From positions 1 through 37,240 of the forward strand of contig JANQEX010000006.1 in the NCBI GenBank assembly GCA_028278105.1: DNA of 37,240 bases. Reading direction: 5' to 3'. Made by a program: the position numbers and the translations under genes. Positions 15,115 through 23,463 of the stretch are shown here, piece after piece (within the stretch, counting starts at the first letter, position 1; every line of letters starts with the position of its first letter). This DNA comes from Alphaproteobacteria bacterium. GTDB taxonomy: Bacteria; Pseudomonadota; Alphaproteobacteria; UBA9219; RGZA01. Below the pieces are notes generated by a model. The model was not told the origin of the DNA, ran no database searches, and saw only the letters and a program-made list of their open reading frames with translations.

Positions 15115-15998
15115 GCCTGTTGCTCCTTGGGCGCAAGCTCGCGCAAGCCCCGGTCCAGGGTTATGCGGGGTTCCCAGCCCGGCAGGGGTTCGCCGCGCCA
15201 CGGGCGCAGAATCTGGGAGGGACGGTAGGGAAGCGCGCCCCAGTTGATGGAAACATTCCGGCCGGTGGACCTGCTCCACGCGGCGGCGAATTCCCGCAAG
15301 GTCAGGCCTTCGCCGGCGACGGCATAGGCGCGGTGCGGCCCCGGCGGCGCCGATTCCAGAATCCCGGCCGCGCGCAGGCAGGCCTGCACCACATCATCGA
15401 CATGGACGGGGCACATCTCCTGCCGGCCGGGAGTCATGTCGAGCGTAACGCCTTTTCGCGCGGCGTCTTGCAGCAGGGAAAGGATTTTCCCGCGCGGATC
15501 CTCCGGCCCGTAGATGTCGTACATGACGAGGGTCAGGGCTTTCACGCCGCGGTCAAGCGCGTACCAGGCCAGAATATCCTCGAAAGCCTGCTTGGTGGCG
15601 GCGTAGAAATTCATGGGCCGCGCCGCGCCGGCCGCGTCGCGCTGCCAGAAGGTGCCGGCGTTGATGAAGGTGCCGCACCCGGCGGCGAGCATCGCCTCCA
15701 GCAGATGGACGCCGAGGCGGATATTGGCCTCCAGCATCGCGTCGGCCTCTTCCGAAGGGGCGAGCCGCGCCGCCAGATGATAAACCGCGTCCACCTTGCC
15801 GCCGGAAAAGGCGGCGGCGAGGCCGGCGGCGGTTCCGTCATATTCATGCGCGCGGATGCCGGAAAACCGGGCCAGCGCGGGCGGCAGCGCGCGCCCCTTG
15901 CGGACAATGCCGCGCACCTCCGCGCCGTCCCGCGCCAGACGCGCCGCCAGCCTGCCGCCGGTATAGCCGGTGATGCCGCTGATGACGGCGAGGGTCAT
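15111..15998 (-). CDS. NAD(P)-dependent sugar epimerase/reductase (SDR)
   Basis: A 295-residue extended SDR. The Rossmann motif is GITGYTGG (8-15) and the catalytic pair is Tyr132/Lys136 (YAATK), with Thr116 of NAGTFW near the usual Ser/Thr position. The layout, including FINAGTF...MNFYAATKQAFEDI, resembles CDP-paratose/abequose synthases (RfbS/RfbJ), which reduce C4 of a 3,6-dideoxy-4-keto sugar. With rfbF and the ColD-like gene beside it, a role as the final 4-ketoreductase is the best inference, although an epimerase is possible. It overlaps both neighbours by ATGA. Confidence 0.8.
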   Translation of the reverse strand: MTLAVISGITGYTGGRLAARLARDGAEVRGIVRKGRALPPALARFSGIRAHEYDGTAAGLAAAFSGGKVDAVYHLAARLAPSEEADAMLEANIRLGVHLLEAMLAAGCGTFINAGTFWQRDAAGAARPMNFYAATKQAFEDILAWYALDRGVKALTLVMYDIYGPEDPRGKILSLLQDAARKGVTLDMTPGRQEMCPVHVDDVVQACLRAAGILESAPPGPHRAYAVAGEGLTLREFAAAWSRSTGRNVSINWGALPYRPSQILRPWRGEPLPGWEPRITLDRGLRELAPKEQQA

Positions 15999-17266
15999 GC
16001 CGCCGCTCCGTCGCCGAGAAAATAACGGAAATCAAGCAGCTTCCGCCGCGCGTCCCGCGGCAGATCGCGGAATTCGGGCCAGGCGGTCAGCAGGACCAGA
16101 AGATCGCTTTCGGCGCAAAGCCTGTCCAGACCGCCGGCGTCGCGCAGGCGCAAATCCGGGTAGGCTTTCCTGAAGGACGCCGTGGCCATGGGATCGTAGG
16201 CGGCGATATTGCCGAAACCGCGTTCCCGCAGGCCGGCGATCACGGCGGCGGCGGGGGAGTCGCGCACGTCGTCCGATCCGGGCTTGAAGGAAAGGCCAAG
16301 AATGCCGATGCGCATCGCCTTGTTTTGCGCGGCCGCCGCCACGCGCCCGGCCACATGCCGCTTGATGGCGGCGTTGACGGACAGCACGGCGTCCAGCAGG
16401 GGCGCTTCTGCTCCCAGTTCGCGGGCGCGGGCGCGCAGCGCCGCCACGTCCTTGGGCAGGCAATAGCCGCCAAAGCCCGCGCCCGGCCAGGCATAGCCGG
16501 TCATGGCGGCGGGCCGGCCGCTCCAGCGCCGGTCTTCATGCAGAATGCGAAAGGCCCGCGCGATGTCGATTCCGCCCGCGGCCCCGGCGATCATCGCCAT
16601 TTCGTTGGAAAAGCTGATGAGCGTGGCCAGCAGCGCGTTGGAAAGATATTTCACGAACTCGGCCGTGTTTGGCGACAGCACATGCACCGGCGCGCCGAAA
16701 GGCGCATAGATTTTTTTCAGAAGTTCCGCGCTTTTTTCATCGTCCACGCCCAGCACGACGCGGTCGGCCCGCAGGAAATCGTCCCAAGCAAGGCCCTCGC
16801 GCAGGAATTCGGGATTGCTGGCAAGTCCAAGATCGACGCCGCATTTCCGGCCCGCCTGTTCCAGATGCGCGCGCAACTCGTGGTGGGTCGTGCCGGGCGG
16901 CACGGTGGACTTGACGATCACCGCGCGAAAGCGCCCCTTGGGCGTATGCGCGATGACGGCGTCAAGCGCCGCGCGCAGATCGCGCAGGTCGGCCCGGCCG
17001 TCCGCGTCCTGGGGCGTGCCGACGCACAGGAATACCGCCTCGGCCGCGCGCAGCGCCTCTTCCGCCGTGGCGCAGAGGAAAAAATTCACGCCCGCGTGCT
17101 GGCGCAGTTTTTCCTCCAGCATGGGCTCGTAAAAGGGAACCGCGCCCGCGGCGAGGCTTTGGGCGCGCGCCGCGTCCGCCTCGAAGCCATGAACGCGGAA
17201 TCCCTTCTCGGCAAAGCCGAGCGCGGTGGTCAGGCCGACAAAGCCAAGGCCAAAAACGGCGATCAT
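15995..17266 (-). CDS. ugd: UDP-glucose 6-dehydrogenase family
   Basis: A 423-residue NAD-dependent nucleotide-sugar dehydrogenase, oxidising C6 twice to the uronate. The N-terminal Rossmann motif is FGLGFVGL (5-12), followed by VGTPQ and KSTVPPGTT; substrate contacts are NPEFLREG and the FVKYLSNALLA helix. The catalytic Cys269 lies in GAGFGGYCLPKD. A C-terminal domain has LGLSFKPGSDDVRDSP. UDP-glucose is the most common substrate, but the sequence does not exclude another NDP-hexose. It is coupled to the decarboxylase-like SDR upstream, consistent with an NDP-glucose to NDP-uronate to NDP-pentose route. Confidence 0.9.
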   Translation of the reverse strand: MIAVFGLGFVGLTTALGFAEKGFRVHGFEADAARAQSLAAGAVPFYEPMLEEKLRQHAGVNFFLCATAEEALRAAEAVFLCVGTPQDADGRADLRDLRAALDAVIAHTPKGRFRAVIVKSTVPPGTTHHELRAHLEQAGRKCGVDLGLASNPEFLREGLAWDDFLRADRVVLGVDDEKSAELLKKIYAPFGAPVHVLSPNTAEFVKYLSNALLATLISFSNEMAMIAGAAGGIDIARAFRILHEDRRWSGRPAAMTGYAWPGAGFGGYCLPKDVAALRARARELGAEAPLLDAVLSVNAAIKRHVAGRVAAAAQNKAMRIGILGLSFKPGSDDVRDSPAAAVIAGLRERGFGNIAAYDPMATASFRKAYPDLRLRDAGGLDRLCAESDLLVLLTAWPEFRDLPRDARRKLLDFRYFLGDGAAA

Positions 17267-18342
17267 CTTGCGTCTCCGTTTTCCAGAAGAAAGCGCAGGT
17301 AGCGGCCCACGCCTTCCTCCACCGGCACGCGCGGGCGGTAGTCCAGAAGACGTTCGGCCTTGGCGATGACGGGGCAGCGGCGGTTGGGATTGTCCCGCAA
17401 ATAGTCGGCGTCGCCCGAACGGGCGAAACGCACGCCCTCCGCGGTGTAGCCGGCATGGGCCCTGCCCGCCTCCACGAACAATCCGGCCAGCCGCGCCACC
17501 GTGATTTCGGGCCCGGCGATGCCGATATTGAACGCCTCGCCCTGCCCGCGGGTCAGGATTTTCAGATAGCCGGTCAGGGCGTCGCTGACATAGCAGAACG
17601 TGCGGGTGGGCGTGCCGTCGGAGAAAAGCTCAATCGCCCGGTTCTCCAGAATGGCCCGGACGAAGTCGGCCGGCGCGCGCCGGTCACCGAGGCGCAGGCC
17701 CGGCCCGTAATTGTTGAAGGGACGGGCGATCCCCACCGGCAGCCCGTATTTCCCGTGAAAGACATGGCACAGGGTTTCGCCAAAGCGCTTGGCCTCGTCG
17801 TAACAGGCGCGGGGGCCCGTGCAGGCCACGTGGCCGCGGTAATCCTCCGGCGTGGGAATGGCATCATGCGGCGGGTCGCCATAAATCTCGCTGGAGGAGA
17901 AGAACAGCATTCCCGTCAGGTTTTTATGCCTGTAGAAATCCAGCAGCCGCCGCAGGCCCCAGACATTCGCGTCCAGCGTTTCCAGCGGGTATTGGCGGTA
18001 GAACGGGGGCGAGGCGATGGACGCCATGTGCAGGACAAAGCGGCAGTCCGCGGCGCCCGGAACCTCTTCCAGCGAATCCCAGGCTATGTCGAAAGGGCGC
18101 ACCTCCAGCGCGGAACAATCGCGCACCAGATTGTCCAGCCAGGCCGGACGGCCCAGCAGGAAACGGTCGAGCGCCAGAATGCGCCGGACGCCCAGCGCCT
18201 TTTGATGGCGCGCCAGGTATTGCAGGAGCATGTAGCCCAAAAAGCCCGCCGCACCCGTGACCAGCACTAAAGAATCCCGCAGCCGGTCCTTTTCGGCAAA
18301 GCCGGCATGGATGGCCTCCAGGTCTTCGTCGAGAACGGGCAC
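17263..18342 (-). CDS. UDP-glucuronate decarboxylase-like SDR
   Basis: A 359-residue extended SDR. It has TGAAGFLG (29-36), SSSEIYGDP with the catalytic Ser, and Tyr181/Lys185 in GPRACYDEAKRFGET. This last segment and GLPVGIARPFNNYGPGLR are typical of UXS enzymes, which decarboxylate UDP-glucuronate to UDP-xylose. Here HASIASPPFYRQ-type sequence (ASIASPPFY) also matches. The start is GTG at 18342, with AAGGAG 9 bases upstream; a longer frame would overlap the methyltransferase gene. Adjacent Ugd supplies a uronate, supporting decarboxylation, but a 4,6-dehydratase-like role is an alternative. Confidence 0.8.
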   Translation of the reverse strand: MPVLDEDLEAIHAGFAEKDRLRDSLVLVTGAAGFLGYMLLQYLARHQKALGVRRILALDRFLLGRPAWLDNLVRDCSALEVRPFDIAWDSLEEVPGAADCRFVLHMASIASPPFYRQYPLETLDANVWGLRRLLDFYRHKNLTGMLFFSSSEIYGDPPHDAIPTPEDYRGHVACTGPRACYDEAKRFGETLCHVFHGKYGLPVGIARPFNNYGPGLRLGDRRAPADFVRAILENRAIELFSDGTPTRTFCYVSDALTGYLKILTRGQGEAFNIGIAGPEITVARLAGLFVEAGRAHAGYTAEGVRFARSGDADYLRDNPNRRCPVIAKAERLLDYRPRVPVEEGVGRYLRFLLENGDAR

Positions 18343-18431
18343 GGAAAGTTTCTCCTTCGGCGGGCGGATGCGGCGCTCCAGCCTAACAGGCCGATTCGGC
18401 GGGTCAAAGGCGCAAGCCCGAATCTCCTGCC

Positions 18432-19223
18432 CTAGCCTCCCGCCACGTCGGTAGGAAAAAGACCCTGCGCCCAGGCGGGCCACTGGCGGAAAACGATATG
18501 CACGTTCCCGGCGGCATGGAAGAAGCGCAGGTCCCGGCCCGCGAACAGGCGCTCGAAGCTGCTGGCCGTGAACAGCGACACATGCCCGACGCGCGGCGTC
18601 ACATACCACCAGCCCAGTTTCTGCTCCGCCATGTCGGGCGGCTGGAACTCGGTTCCCACAAACAGGAAGCCGTTATCCCAATCGACAAGGTCCAGCAGGT
18701 CGGCGGCAAGGGCCCTGGGATCGGTGGCGTGCTCCAGAACCTCCAGGCAGGTCACGACGTTGAACCGGCCCTGCGGCCTTTGCGCGTCGGAGGCATAGGG
18801 GTCGTAATTATGCGCATCCGGCGCGCCGAAGGCCCGCATCAGCGCCGGCGTGATGCCGGGACCGCCGCCGTAATCCAGAAAGCGCAGCCTGTCCAGCATG
18901 CCGTCGAAGGCCAGCGTCAGGATATTGGCCAGCTTGCCCGCCCGCGCGCCGTTATAGGAGCCGTCGAGCCGCGCGTAATCCCTGGTGTAGACAAGCTGCG
19001 CGAATTGCCGCGGCGTCCAGTGATCCATGAAAGGCGTGAAGACAAAGCCGCATTGCGGACAGGCATGGTAATCAACCATCACGCCGCTTTTGTTGATCGC
19101 GCGGCTGTAGAAGCCAAAATTCAGCCGCGCATTGTCGTGAAAATCGCAGCGCCCGAAATGCGGCGCGTCATGGCCGCAGATCTTGCAGGGACGGACAGGG
19201 GCGGGCGGGGGCGAATCGGGCAT
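18432..19223 (-). CDS. SAM-dependent methyltransferase with N-terminal zinc-type motif
   Basis: A 263-residue protein. Two CxxC pairs at the N-terminus (CKICG, CPQCG) form a zinc-ribbon-like domain. A class I methyltransferase domain follows, with LDYGGGPG as the SAM loop and NVVTCLEVLEHATDPRA. The layout is that of Methyltransf_23 proteins found in sugar and glycan clusters. It is the first gene of the operon. There is no ribosome site, but a TATAGT box lies only about 8 bases before the ATG at 19223, so a leaderless transcript is possible. It may methylate a sugar or the glycan. Confidence 0.8.
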   Translation of the reverse strand: MPDSPPPAPVRPCKICGHDAPHFGRCDFHDNARLNFGFYSRAINKSGVMVDYHACPQCGFVFTPFMDHWTPRQFAQLVYTRDYARLDGSYNGARAGKLANILTLAFDGMLDRLRFLDYGGGPGITPALMRAFGAPDAHNYDPYASDAQRPQGRFNVVTCLEVLEHATDPRALAADLLDLVDWDNGFLFVGTEFQPPDMAEQKLGWWYVTPRVGHVSLFTASSFERLFAGRDLRFFHAAGNVHIVFRQWPAWAQGLFPTDVAGG

Positions 19224-19254
19224 TTGAAAAGACTATAGAGTCGCTCCACGCAGA

Positions 19255-19345
19255 ACACATGCACATTCCCGCGCCCGGCTTCGCCTGCGGCACCGCCGAG
19301 GTCCTGGCGCACCCGTCGCGCCGAAGCTTTGCGGAGGCGGAAAAG
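19255..19345. repeat. Dispersed TTCGCC/GCCGAGGTCC repeat
   Basis: The words GGCTTCGCC, GCCGAGGTCCT and CGCCGAAGCTTTGCGGAGGCGG match copies at 2905-3260 and 10560-10825. It lies between the polysaccharide operon and rsmD. Confidence 0.6.
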
Positions 19346-19435
19346 CGGGAATCCCGTTTTATTTGGACAAAGAACAAATGGGATTCCGTGTCACGGTTGC
19401 TGCGCAACCTTGCCCGGAATGTTCGCTGAATCGTT

Positions 19436-19999
19436 TCATGATGCTTCGCGCCGCAGGAAAAAAGCCGCCGTGCCGCCCCAGGCGCGGCGCGATTCCAGCT
19501 TCCATCCGGGAAGGGGCGGAAGGTCTTCGTCGCGGGCCGTTTCCGCGACCGCCACCGCGCCCGGCGCGATAAAGCCGCCCTCCTCCAGGCATGCGAGGGT
19601 CCGCGGCACCCGCGCCTCGCGGTAGGGCGGATCAAGGAAGATCAGGTTGAAAGCCGCGCCGCGCCAGTTTTGCTTTTGGGAAAGATCGCGTAATTCAAAA
19701 CCGCACCGGGCGGCGGCGCCCAGTTTCAGGGCGTTGCTTTTGGCAACCGCAAGCGCGTCCGCGCGGGAATCCAAAAACAAGGCGTAGGCCGCGCCGCGCG
19801 ACAAGGCCTCCAGCCCCAAGGCGCCTGATCCGCAAAAACAGTCCAGCACGCGGGTGTCCTCGCCCGGCAGGGGGCCGAAAGAACCGTGCGCGAGGATGTT
19901 GAACAGCGCGCCCCGCACCTTGCCGGAGGTGGGGCGGGTTGAGTCGTCCCGCGGCGCGTTCAGCGCCCGTCCTTTCAACGAACCCGCGATAATGTGCAT
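19436..19999 (-). CDS. rsmD: 16S rRNA (guanine966-N2)-methyltransferase
   Basis: A 187-residue SAM enzyme that methylates G966 of 16S rRNA. The start is MHIIAGSLKGRAL, followed by RPTSGKVRGALFNIL and the SAM motif VLDCFCGSGALGLEALSRG; the catalytic motif is LDPPY (the N/DPPY motif of amino-methyltransferases). Length matches the family. The ATG at 19999 shares one base with the rluB stop (TAATG), so it is translationally coupled to it. rluB-rsmD is a common alphaproteobacterial pair. Confidence 0.93.
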   Translation of the reverse strand: MHIIAGSLKGRALNAPRDDSTRPTSGKVRGALFNILAHGSFGPLPGEDTRVLDCFCGSGALGLEALSRGAAYALFLDSRADALAVAKSNALKLGAAARCGFELRDLSQKQNWRGAAFNLIFLDPPYREARVPRTLACLEEGGFIAPGAVAVAETARDEDLPPLPGWKLESRRAWGGTAAFFLRREAS

Positions 20000-20757
20000 T
20001 AGTCTTTCCCTGCAAAATAATCCGGCAGCAGCTTGCGCAAAAGCCCTTGCGGGATTTCCTCGACCGCGCCCAAAGGCAGGCGCGCCAGGCGAAAGGGGCC
20101 AAAGCTTAAGCGCCGCAAGCGGTTCACCCGCGCGCCCAGATGCGCCATGAGCTTGCGGATTTCGCGGTTCCTGCCCTCCCGCAAGGTGATGGAAAGCCAA
20201 AGATTGCCGCCCGTGCCGCGCGTGATCCCGGCCTTGACGGGCTTATAGCGAATACCTTCGATGGTTGCGCCCTTTTCAAGCTGTTTCAGCTTTTCGGCGG
20301 AAAGCGCGCCATCGTGCTGCACGCGCACGCGGTAGCACCGCGGCAGGTCCGATTTTTCCAGATGGCGCGACAGCGCCCCGTCATTGGTCAAAAGCAGCAG
20401 CCCTTCCGAATTCAGGTCCAGCCGCCCCACGCTGATGACGCGCGGCAGGGTTTTGGGCAGGGCCGCGAACACCGTCGGCCGGCCCCGCGGGTCATGCGCC
20501 GCCACGATCCGCCCGGCGGGCTTGTGGTAACGCCAAAGCCTTGCCCGCTCCGGCGGTTTCACGGGCTTGCCGTCGACCGTCACTCGATTTTCGCCCGTGA
20601 CCGAAAAGGCGGGATGATCCAGCGTTTTGCCGTCCACCTTGATGCGGCGCGCGGCGATCAGCCGCTCCGCCTCGCGGCGCGAGGCCACGCCCGCGCGCGC
20701 CAGGTATTTGGCGATCCTTTCGCCCGTTTTCTTGCCACCGGATGTCATGAAAGGCAT
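19999..20757 (-). CDS. rluB: 23S rRNA pseudouridine synthase, RluB/RsuA family
   Basis: A protein of about 252 residues. An S4 RNA-binding domain comes first (ERIAKYLARAGVASRREAERLIAARR). The catalytic domain has VGRLDLNSEGLLLLTNDG, with the catalytic Asp in GRLD, and the C-terminal GRNREIRKLMAHLG. It should pseudouridylate a helix of 23S rRNA (position 2605 in E. coli RluB); RluE/F-type specificity cannot be excluded. Possible starts are 20757 (MPFMTSGG) and 20748. Only about 27 bases separate it from divergent tadA, so the promoters must be very compact or lie inside the genes. Confidence 0.92.
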   Translation of the reverse strand: MPFMTSGGKKTGERIAKYLARAGVASRREAERLIAARRIKVDGKTLDHPAFSVTGENRVTVDGKPVKPPERARLWRYHKPAGRIVAAHDPRGRPTVFAALPKTLPRVISVGRLDLNSEGLLLLTNDGALSRHLEKSDLPRCYRVRVQHDGALSAEKLKQLEKGATIEGIRYKPVKAGITRGTGGNLWLSITLREGRNREIRKLMAHLGARVNRLRRLSFGPFRLARLPLGAVEEIPQGLLRKLLPDYFAGKD

Positions 20758-20784
20758 GATAGGCCTGAAAACGCGGATGTGAAA

Positions 20785-21234
20785 ATGCCGGAAAACGATT
20801 TCATGGCGCTGGCCCTTTTGCAGGCGGAGGAGGCCGGACAGCGCGGCGAGGTGCCCGTGGGGGCGGTGCTGGCCACGGCGGACGGCAAGGTGCTGGCGCG
20901 CGCCGGCAACCGCACCGTCGCCGGCCGCGATCCCACCGCCCATGCCGAAATGCTGGCGCTGCGCGAGGGGGCGGCGGTCCTGGGGGCGGCCCGTCTGGAA
21001 GGATGCGATCTTTACGTCACCCTGGAGCCCTGCGCCATGTGCGCGGCGGCGATCTCCCTGGCCCGCATAAGGCGGCTTTATTTCGGCGCCTTCGATCCCA
21101 AGGGCGGAGCGGTGGATCACGGACCGCGCCTTTTCGGCCAACCCACCTGCCATCACCGGCCCGAAGTCTATGGCGGCATCCGCGCGCCGGAGGCCGAGAG
21201 GATTCTCAAAGGCTTTTTCAGGGAAAGGCGGTAA
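20785..21234 (+). CDS. tadA: tRNA adenosine(34) deaminase
   Basis: A 149-residue zinc deaminase converting A34 to inosine in tRNA-Arg(ACG). The HAEML motif holds the zinc His and catalytic Glu; PCAMC holds the two zinc cysteines. EEAGQRGEVPVGAVL is typical of TadA, as is FDPKGGAVDHG. The ATG at 20785 gives a short extra N-terminus; ATG at 20803 is an alternative. Divergent from rluB, as often seen in alphaproteobacteria. Confidence 0.93.
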   Translation: MPENDFMALALLQAEEAGQRGEVPVGAVLATADGKVLARAGNRTVAGRDPTAHAEMLALREGAAVLGAARLEGCDLYVTLEPCAMCAAAISLARIRRLYFGAFDPKGGAVDHGPRLFGQPTCHHRPEVYGGIRAPEAERILKGFFRERR

Positions 21235-21270
21235 ACATTTTTCGATGCTCAATTGCCAGCGTATGATAAC

Positions 21271-21380
21271 GTCATCCTGAAAACCGCGAGGGCTGAAAAG
21301 CCCGAAGCGGTTATTCAGGATCTCTTGAACAGGAGAGAGATCCTGAATAAAGCTCGCGCCGCTCGCTTTTTCAGGATGAC
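21271..21380. repeat. Palindromic element with GTCATCCTGA ends (family F)
   Basis: A 110-base element with perfect 10-bp terminal inverted repeats GTCATCCTGA/TCAGGATGAC. It contains ATCCTGAATAAAGCTCGC and GCCGCTCGCTTTT, shared with longer copies at 28079-28240 and 29074-29233. It lies between tadA and ccmD, with no coding capacity. Confidence 0.85.
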
Positions 21381-21427
21381 GCCGAACGGAGTGACGCCTG
21401 ACTGAGTACTGAAAACCGGGCACTGAA

Positions 21428-21556
21428 ATGGATTTCTCCAGCCCCTACCTGTTTTACGTTCTGGCGTCCTATGGGACGGCGGCGGTGCTGTTGGGCGGGC
21501 TTGCGCTTTTCTCCTTCACGGCCTGGCGGCGCGCCCGGAAAGGGGATCGCCGGTGA
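21428..21556 (+). CDS. ccmD: Cytochrome c maturation protein CcmD
   Basis: A 42-residue protein (MDFSSPYLFYVLASYG start, one membrane helix VLLGGLALFSFTAW, basic end RRARKGDRR). CcmD holds holo-CcmE and CcmC together in the heme-handling complex of System I. The length and the Y-x3-Y-type N-terminus fit. Its stop overlaps the GTG of ccmE (GTGA). ccmC, normally just upstream, is absent; a repeat lies there instead. Confidence 0.85.
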   Translation: MDFSSPYLFYVLASYGTAAVLLGGLALFSFTAWRRARKGDRR

Positions 21557-21990
21557 CCCCGCGCCCGGCGCGGCGGCTTCGGATCGGCTTGGCCGGGCTT
21601 TGCCTTGCGGTGGCGCTGGTCCTGGCCCTGCTCGCCCTGCGTGAGAAGGCGGCTTTCTACTTCACCCCGTCCGAGGTGCTGGAAAGGCAGGACGCGCTTT
21701 TGGCGGAAGGCCGGCCTTTTCGGCTTGGCGGCGTGGTGGTGGAAGGCTCGTTGAAAAAAAACGGACCGCAAATCCGCTTTGCCGTGACCGACCTCAAGGC
21801 GGAGCTTTGGGTGCGCTTTCACGGCATCCCGCCCGACCTGTTCCGTGAAGGGCAAGGGGTGGTGGCCGAGGGTCGTCTTGTGGCGAAAGAGCAGTTCGAG
21901 GCCGAAACGCTCCTCGCCAAGCATGACGAGAATTACATGCCCCCTTCCATGGAAGGCGTTTTGGACACAAGCGCGCCGGAAAAAAAATAG
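21553..21990 (+). CDS. ccmE: Cytochrome c heme chaperone CcmE
   Basis: A 145-residue periplasmic protein anchored by one N-terminal helix (IGLAGLCLAVALVLALLAL). It has the family segment FYFTPSEV and the heme-binding motif LAKHDENYMPP, where His124 binds heme covalently and Tyr128 is the axial ligand. CcmE carries heme from CcmC/CcmD to the CcmF/CcmH ligase. It begins with GTG overlapping the ccmD stop. ccmF and ccmH do not follow; they must be elsewhere. Confidence 0.93.
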   Translation: MTPRPARRLRIGLAGLCLAVALVLALLALREKAAFYFTPSEVLERQDALLAEGRPFRLGGVVVEGSLKKNGPQIRFAVTDLKAELWVRFHGIPPDLFREGQGVVAEGRLVAKEQFEAETLLAKHDENYMPPSMEGVLDTSAPEKK

Positions 21991-22455
21991 GATGATCCCG
22001 CATCCCCGGCTGTTGGGCTTTTTGACGGAATCTGTTGTAATGGCTCCGTAAAATGGCTCTTTTTCACGCCAACCAGCGTTAATTTTGGCGGAATTGATGG
22101 TAAAACGCATATTTTGGCAGGAAACTCACAAAATATGGCCTGAAAAACGCAAGGAAAGGCGCAAAACACCGGTCATATACCAGGATTAACCCTTTGTAAC
22201 TGAAAATACCGGCGGCGTTGTTCCAGATTTCGACCATCGAACGGCAAAAATCGCTGCTCGATCTTCTTTTCTCCGCTCCTGTTTGCTTTTTTCACGGTTA
22301 ACCCATTAGAACTTGCGTTTGCGCGATTTTTGGCTAAGGTAATGCCGCCCGGTGGGCATGATTTATCCTTTAAAAACAGGGTTTTCTGGCGTCCGCATGG
22401 CGGAGGGGCCTTGGCAACTCCCTGGACTTCAAGGCATTTTCGTTCGGAACAGGCC
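21991..22455. other. AT-richer intergenic region, no gene recognised
   Basis: 465 bases of lower GC than the neighbours. There is no convincing reading frame, RNA gene or repeat family. Short TATA-like words (CATATACC near 22175) and T-tracts suggest a promoter region for the gene at 22456, but no clear -35/-10 pair stands out. Confidence 0.4.
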
Positions 22456-23463
22456 ATGGCGGTAAAGAAGAAAAAGCCGAAGCCAGCGGCAAGGGCGGCA
22501 AAGCCGGTTAAAAAAACGGTCCCCGCTTCCCCCCAAAAAGCGGTCGGGAAACCGCAGGCCGCTGGAAAGCAAGCTGCGACAAAGCCCGTGGCGGCGAAAG
22601 TCAAATCCGCGCCGGTTAAAGCCAGTCCCGCGCCGGTGGCGCGTCCGTCCGCGCCCGCCAGCCGGGAAGAAGCCATGCGCAGCGCCGCCAAGGTGGCCCA
22701 GGCCCTGGCCGGGAAGAAAGCGTCCATCACCGAGCAGCCGAAAAAAGACTTGAAGCCGGTTGATCCCAAGGACGCCGCCCGCGCCATCCGCCAGATCAAG
22801 GCGTCGGTTTTTTCAACCCTTGCCACCTCCTCCGCGCCCTCCGCCGTGACCAGCTCCACCGCCTCGTCCCTCCCGCCCCGCGTGCAGGCCCTTCTGGATC
22901 GCAGCGAGATCGAGGAGCTGATGATCGCCTATGCGCGCGGGATCGACCGGGCCGAGGAAAATCTGGTGCGCTCGGTGTTTCACCCCGACGCCACGGTGGA
23001 TTTCGGCCCCGGCATCTTCCAGGGCGCCGTGATCGATTTCATCACCTGGGCCATGGATGTACGGGCGGGCATGAAGGCCGCGCAGCATTACATCACCAAT
23101 ATCCGCGTCGACCTGCGCGGCGACGCCGCCTTCGCCGAAAGCTATTTTCTGGCCTGGCACCGCCTCGACAAGCCCACGGGGAAGGAGGATTTCTTCCTGG
23201 GCGGGCGCTATCTCGACCGGCTGGAGCGCCGCCCGGCGGGCGCCGCTGGCGTGTGGAAAATCGCCCACCGCAAGCAGGTGAAGGACTGGACGCGCACCAC
23301 GCCGGTGGCCGAGCTGTTCTACCACCTGAATCCCGACGCGCTCTGGGCGCCTGCCGGCAAGCAGGACCCGTCCTACCACATGGACGCCTTTCCTTCCGGC
23401 AAAAGCGGCCGCGCGCCCGCCTATCTCGGCCGCCGCTACGACGCCAAGAGCATGAAGGTCTGA
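22456..23463 (+). CDS. SnoaL/NTF2-like protein with histone H1-like tail
   Basis: A 335-residue protein in two parts. Residues 1-140 are Lys/Ala/Pro-rich and disordered (VKKKKPKPAARAAKPVKK), like bacterial histone H1-like tails. Residues about 150-335 form a SnoaL-like NTF2 fold (RSEIEELMIAYARGIDRAEENLVRSVFHPDATVDFG), with AWHRLD and a WKIAHRKQVKDWTR strand; these resemble SnoaL_4 ring-cleavage or dehydratase-like proteins. The role is unknown. The ATG at 22456 begins the basic tail; the upstream in-frame sequence looks non-coding. Its stop overlaps the dsbB start (TGATG). Confidence 0.75.
   Translation: MAVKKKKPKPAARAAKPVKKTVPASPQKAVGKPQAAGKQAATKPVAAKVKSAPVKASPAPVARPSAPASREEAMRSAAKVAQALAGKKASITEQPKKDLKPVDPKDAARAIRQIKASVFSTLATSSAPSAVTSSTASSLPPRVQALLDRSEIEELMIAYARGIDRAEENLVRSVFHPDATVDFGPGIFQGAVIDFITWAMDVRAGMKAAQHYITNIRVDLRGDAAFAESYFLAWHRLDKPTGKEDFFLGGRYLDRLERRPAGAAGVWKIAHRKQVKDWTRTTPVAELFYHLNPDALWAPAGKQDPSYHMDAFPSGKSGRAPAYLGRRYDAKSMKV

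Noticed and set aside
22010-22169. Small minus-strand protein frame in the AT-rich gap (21933-22169)
   Set aside because: It overlaps the end of ccmE, has no ribosome site and shows no coding-like composition.
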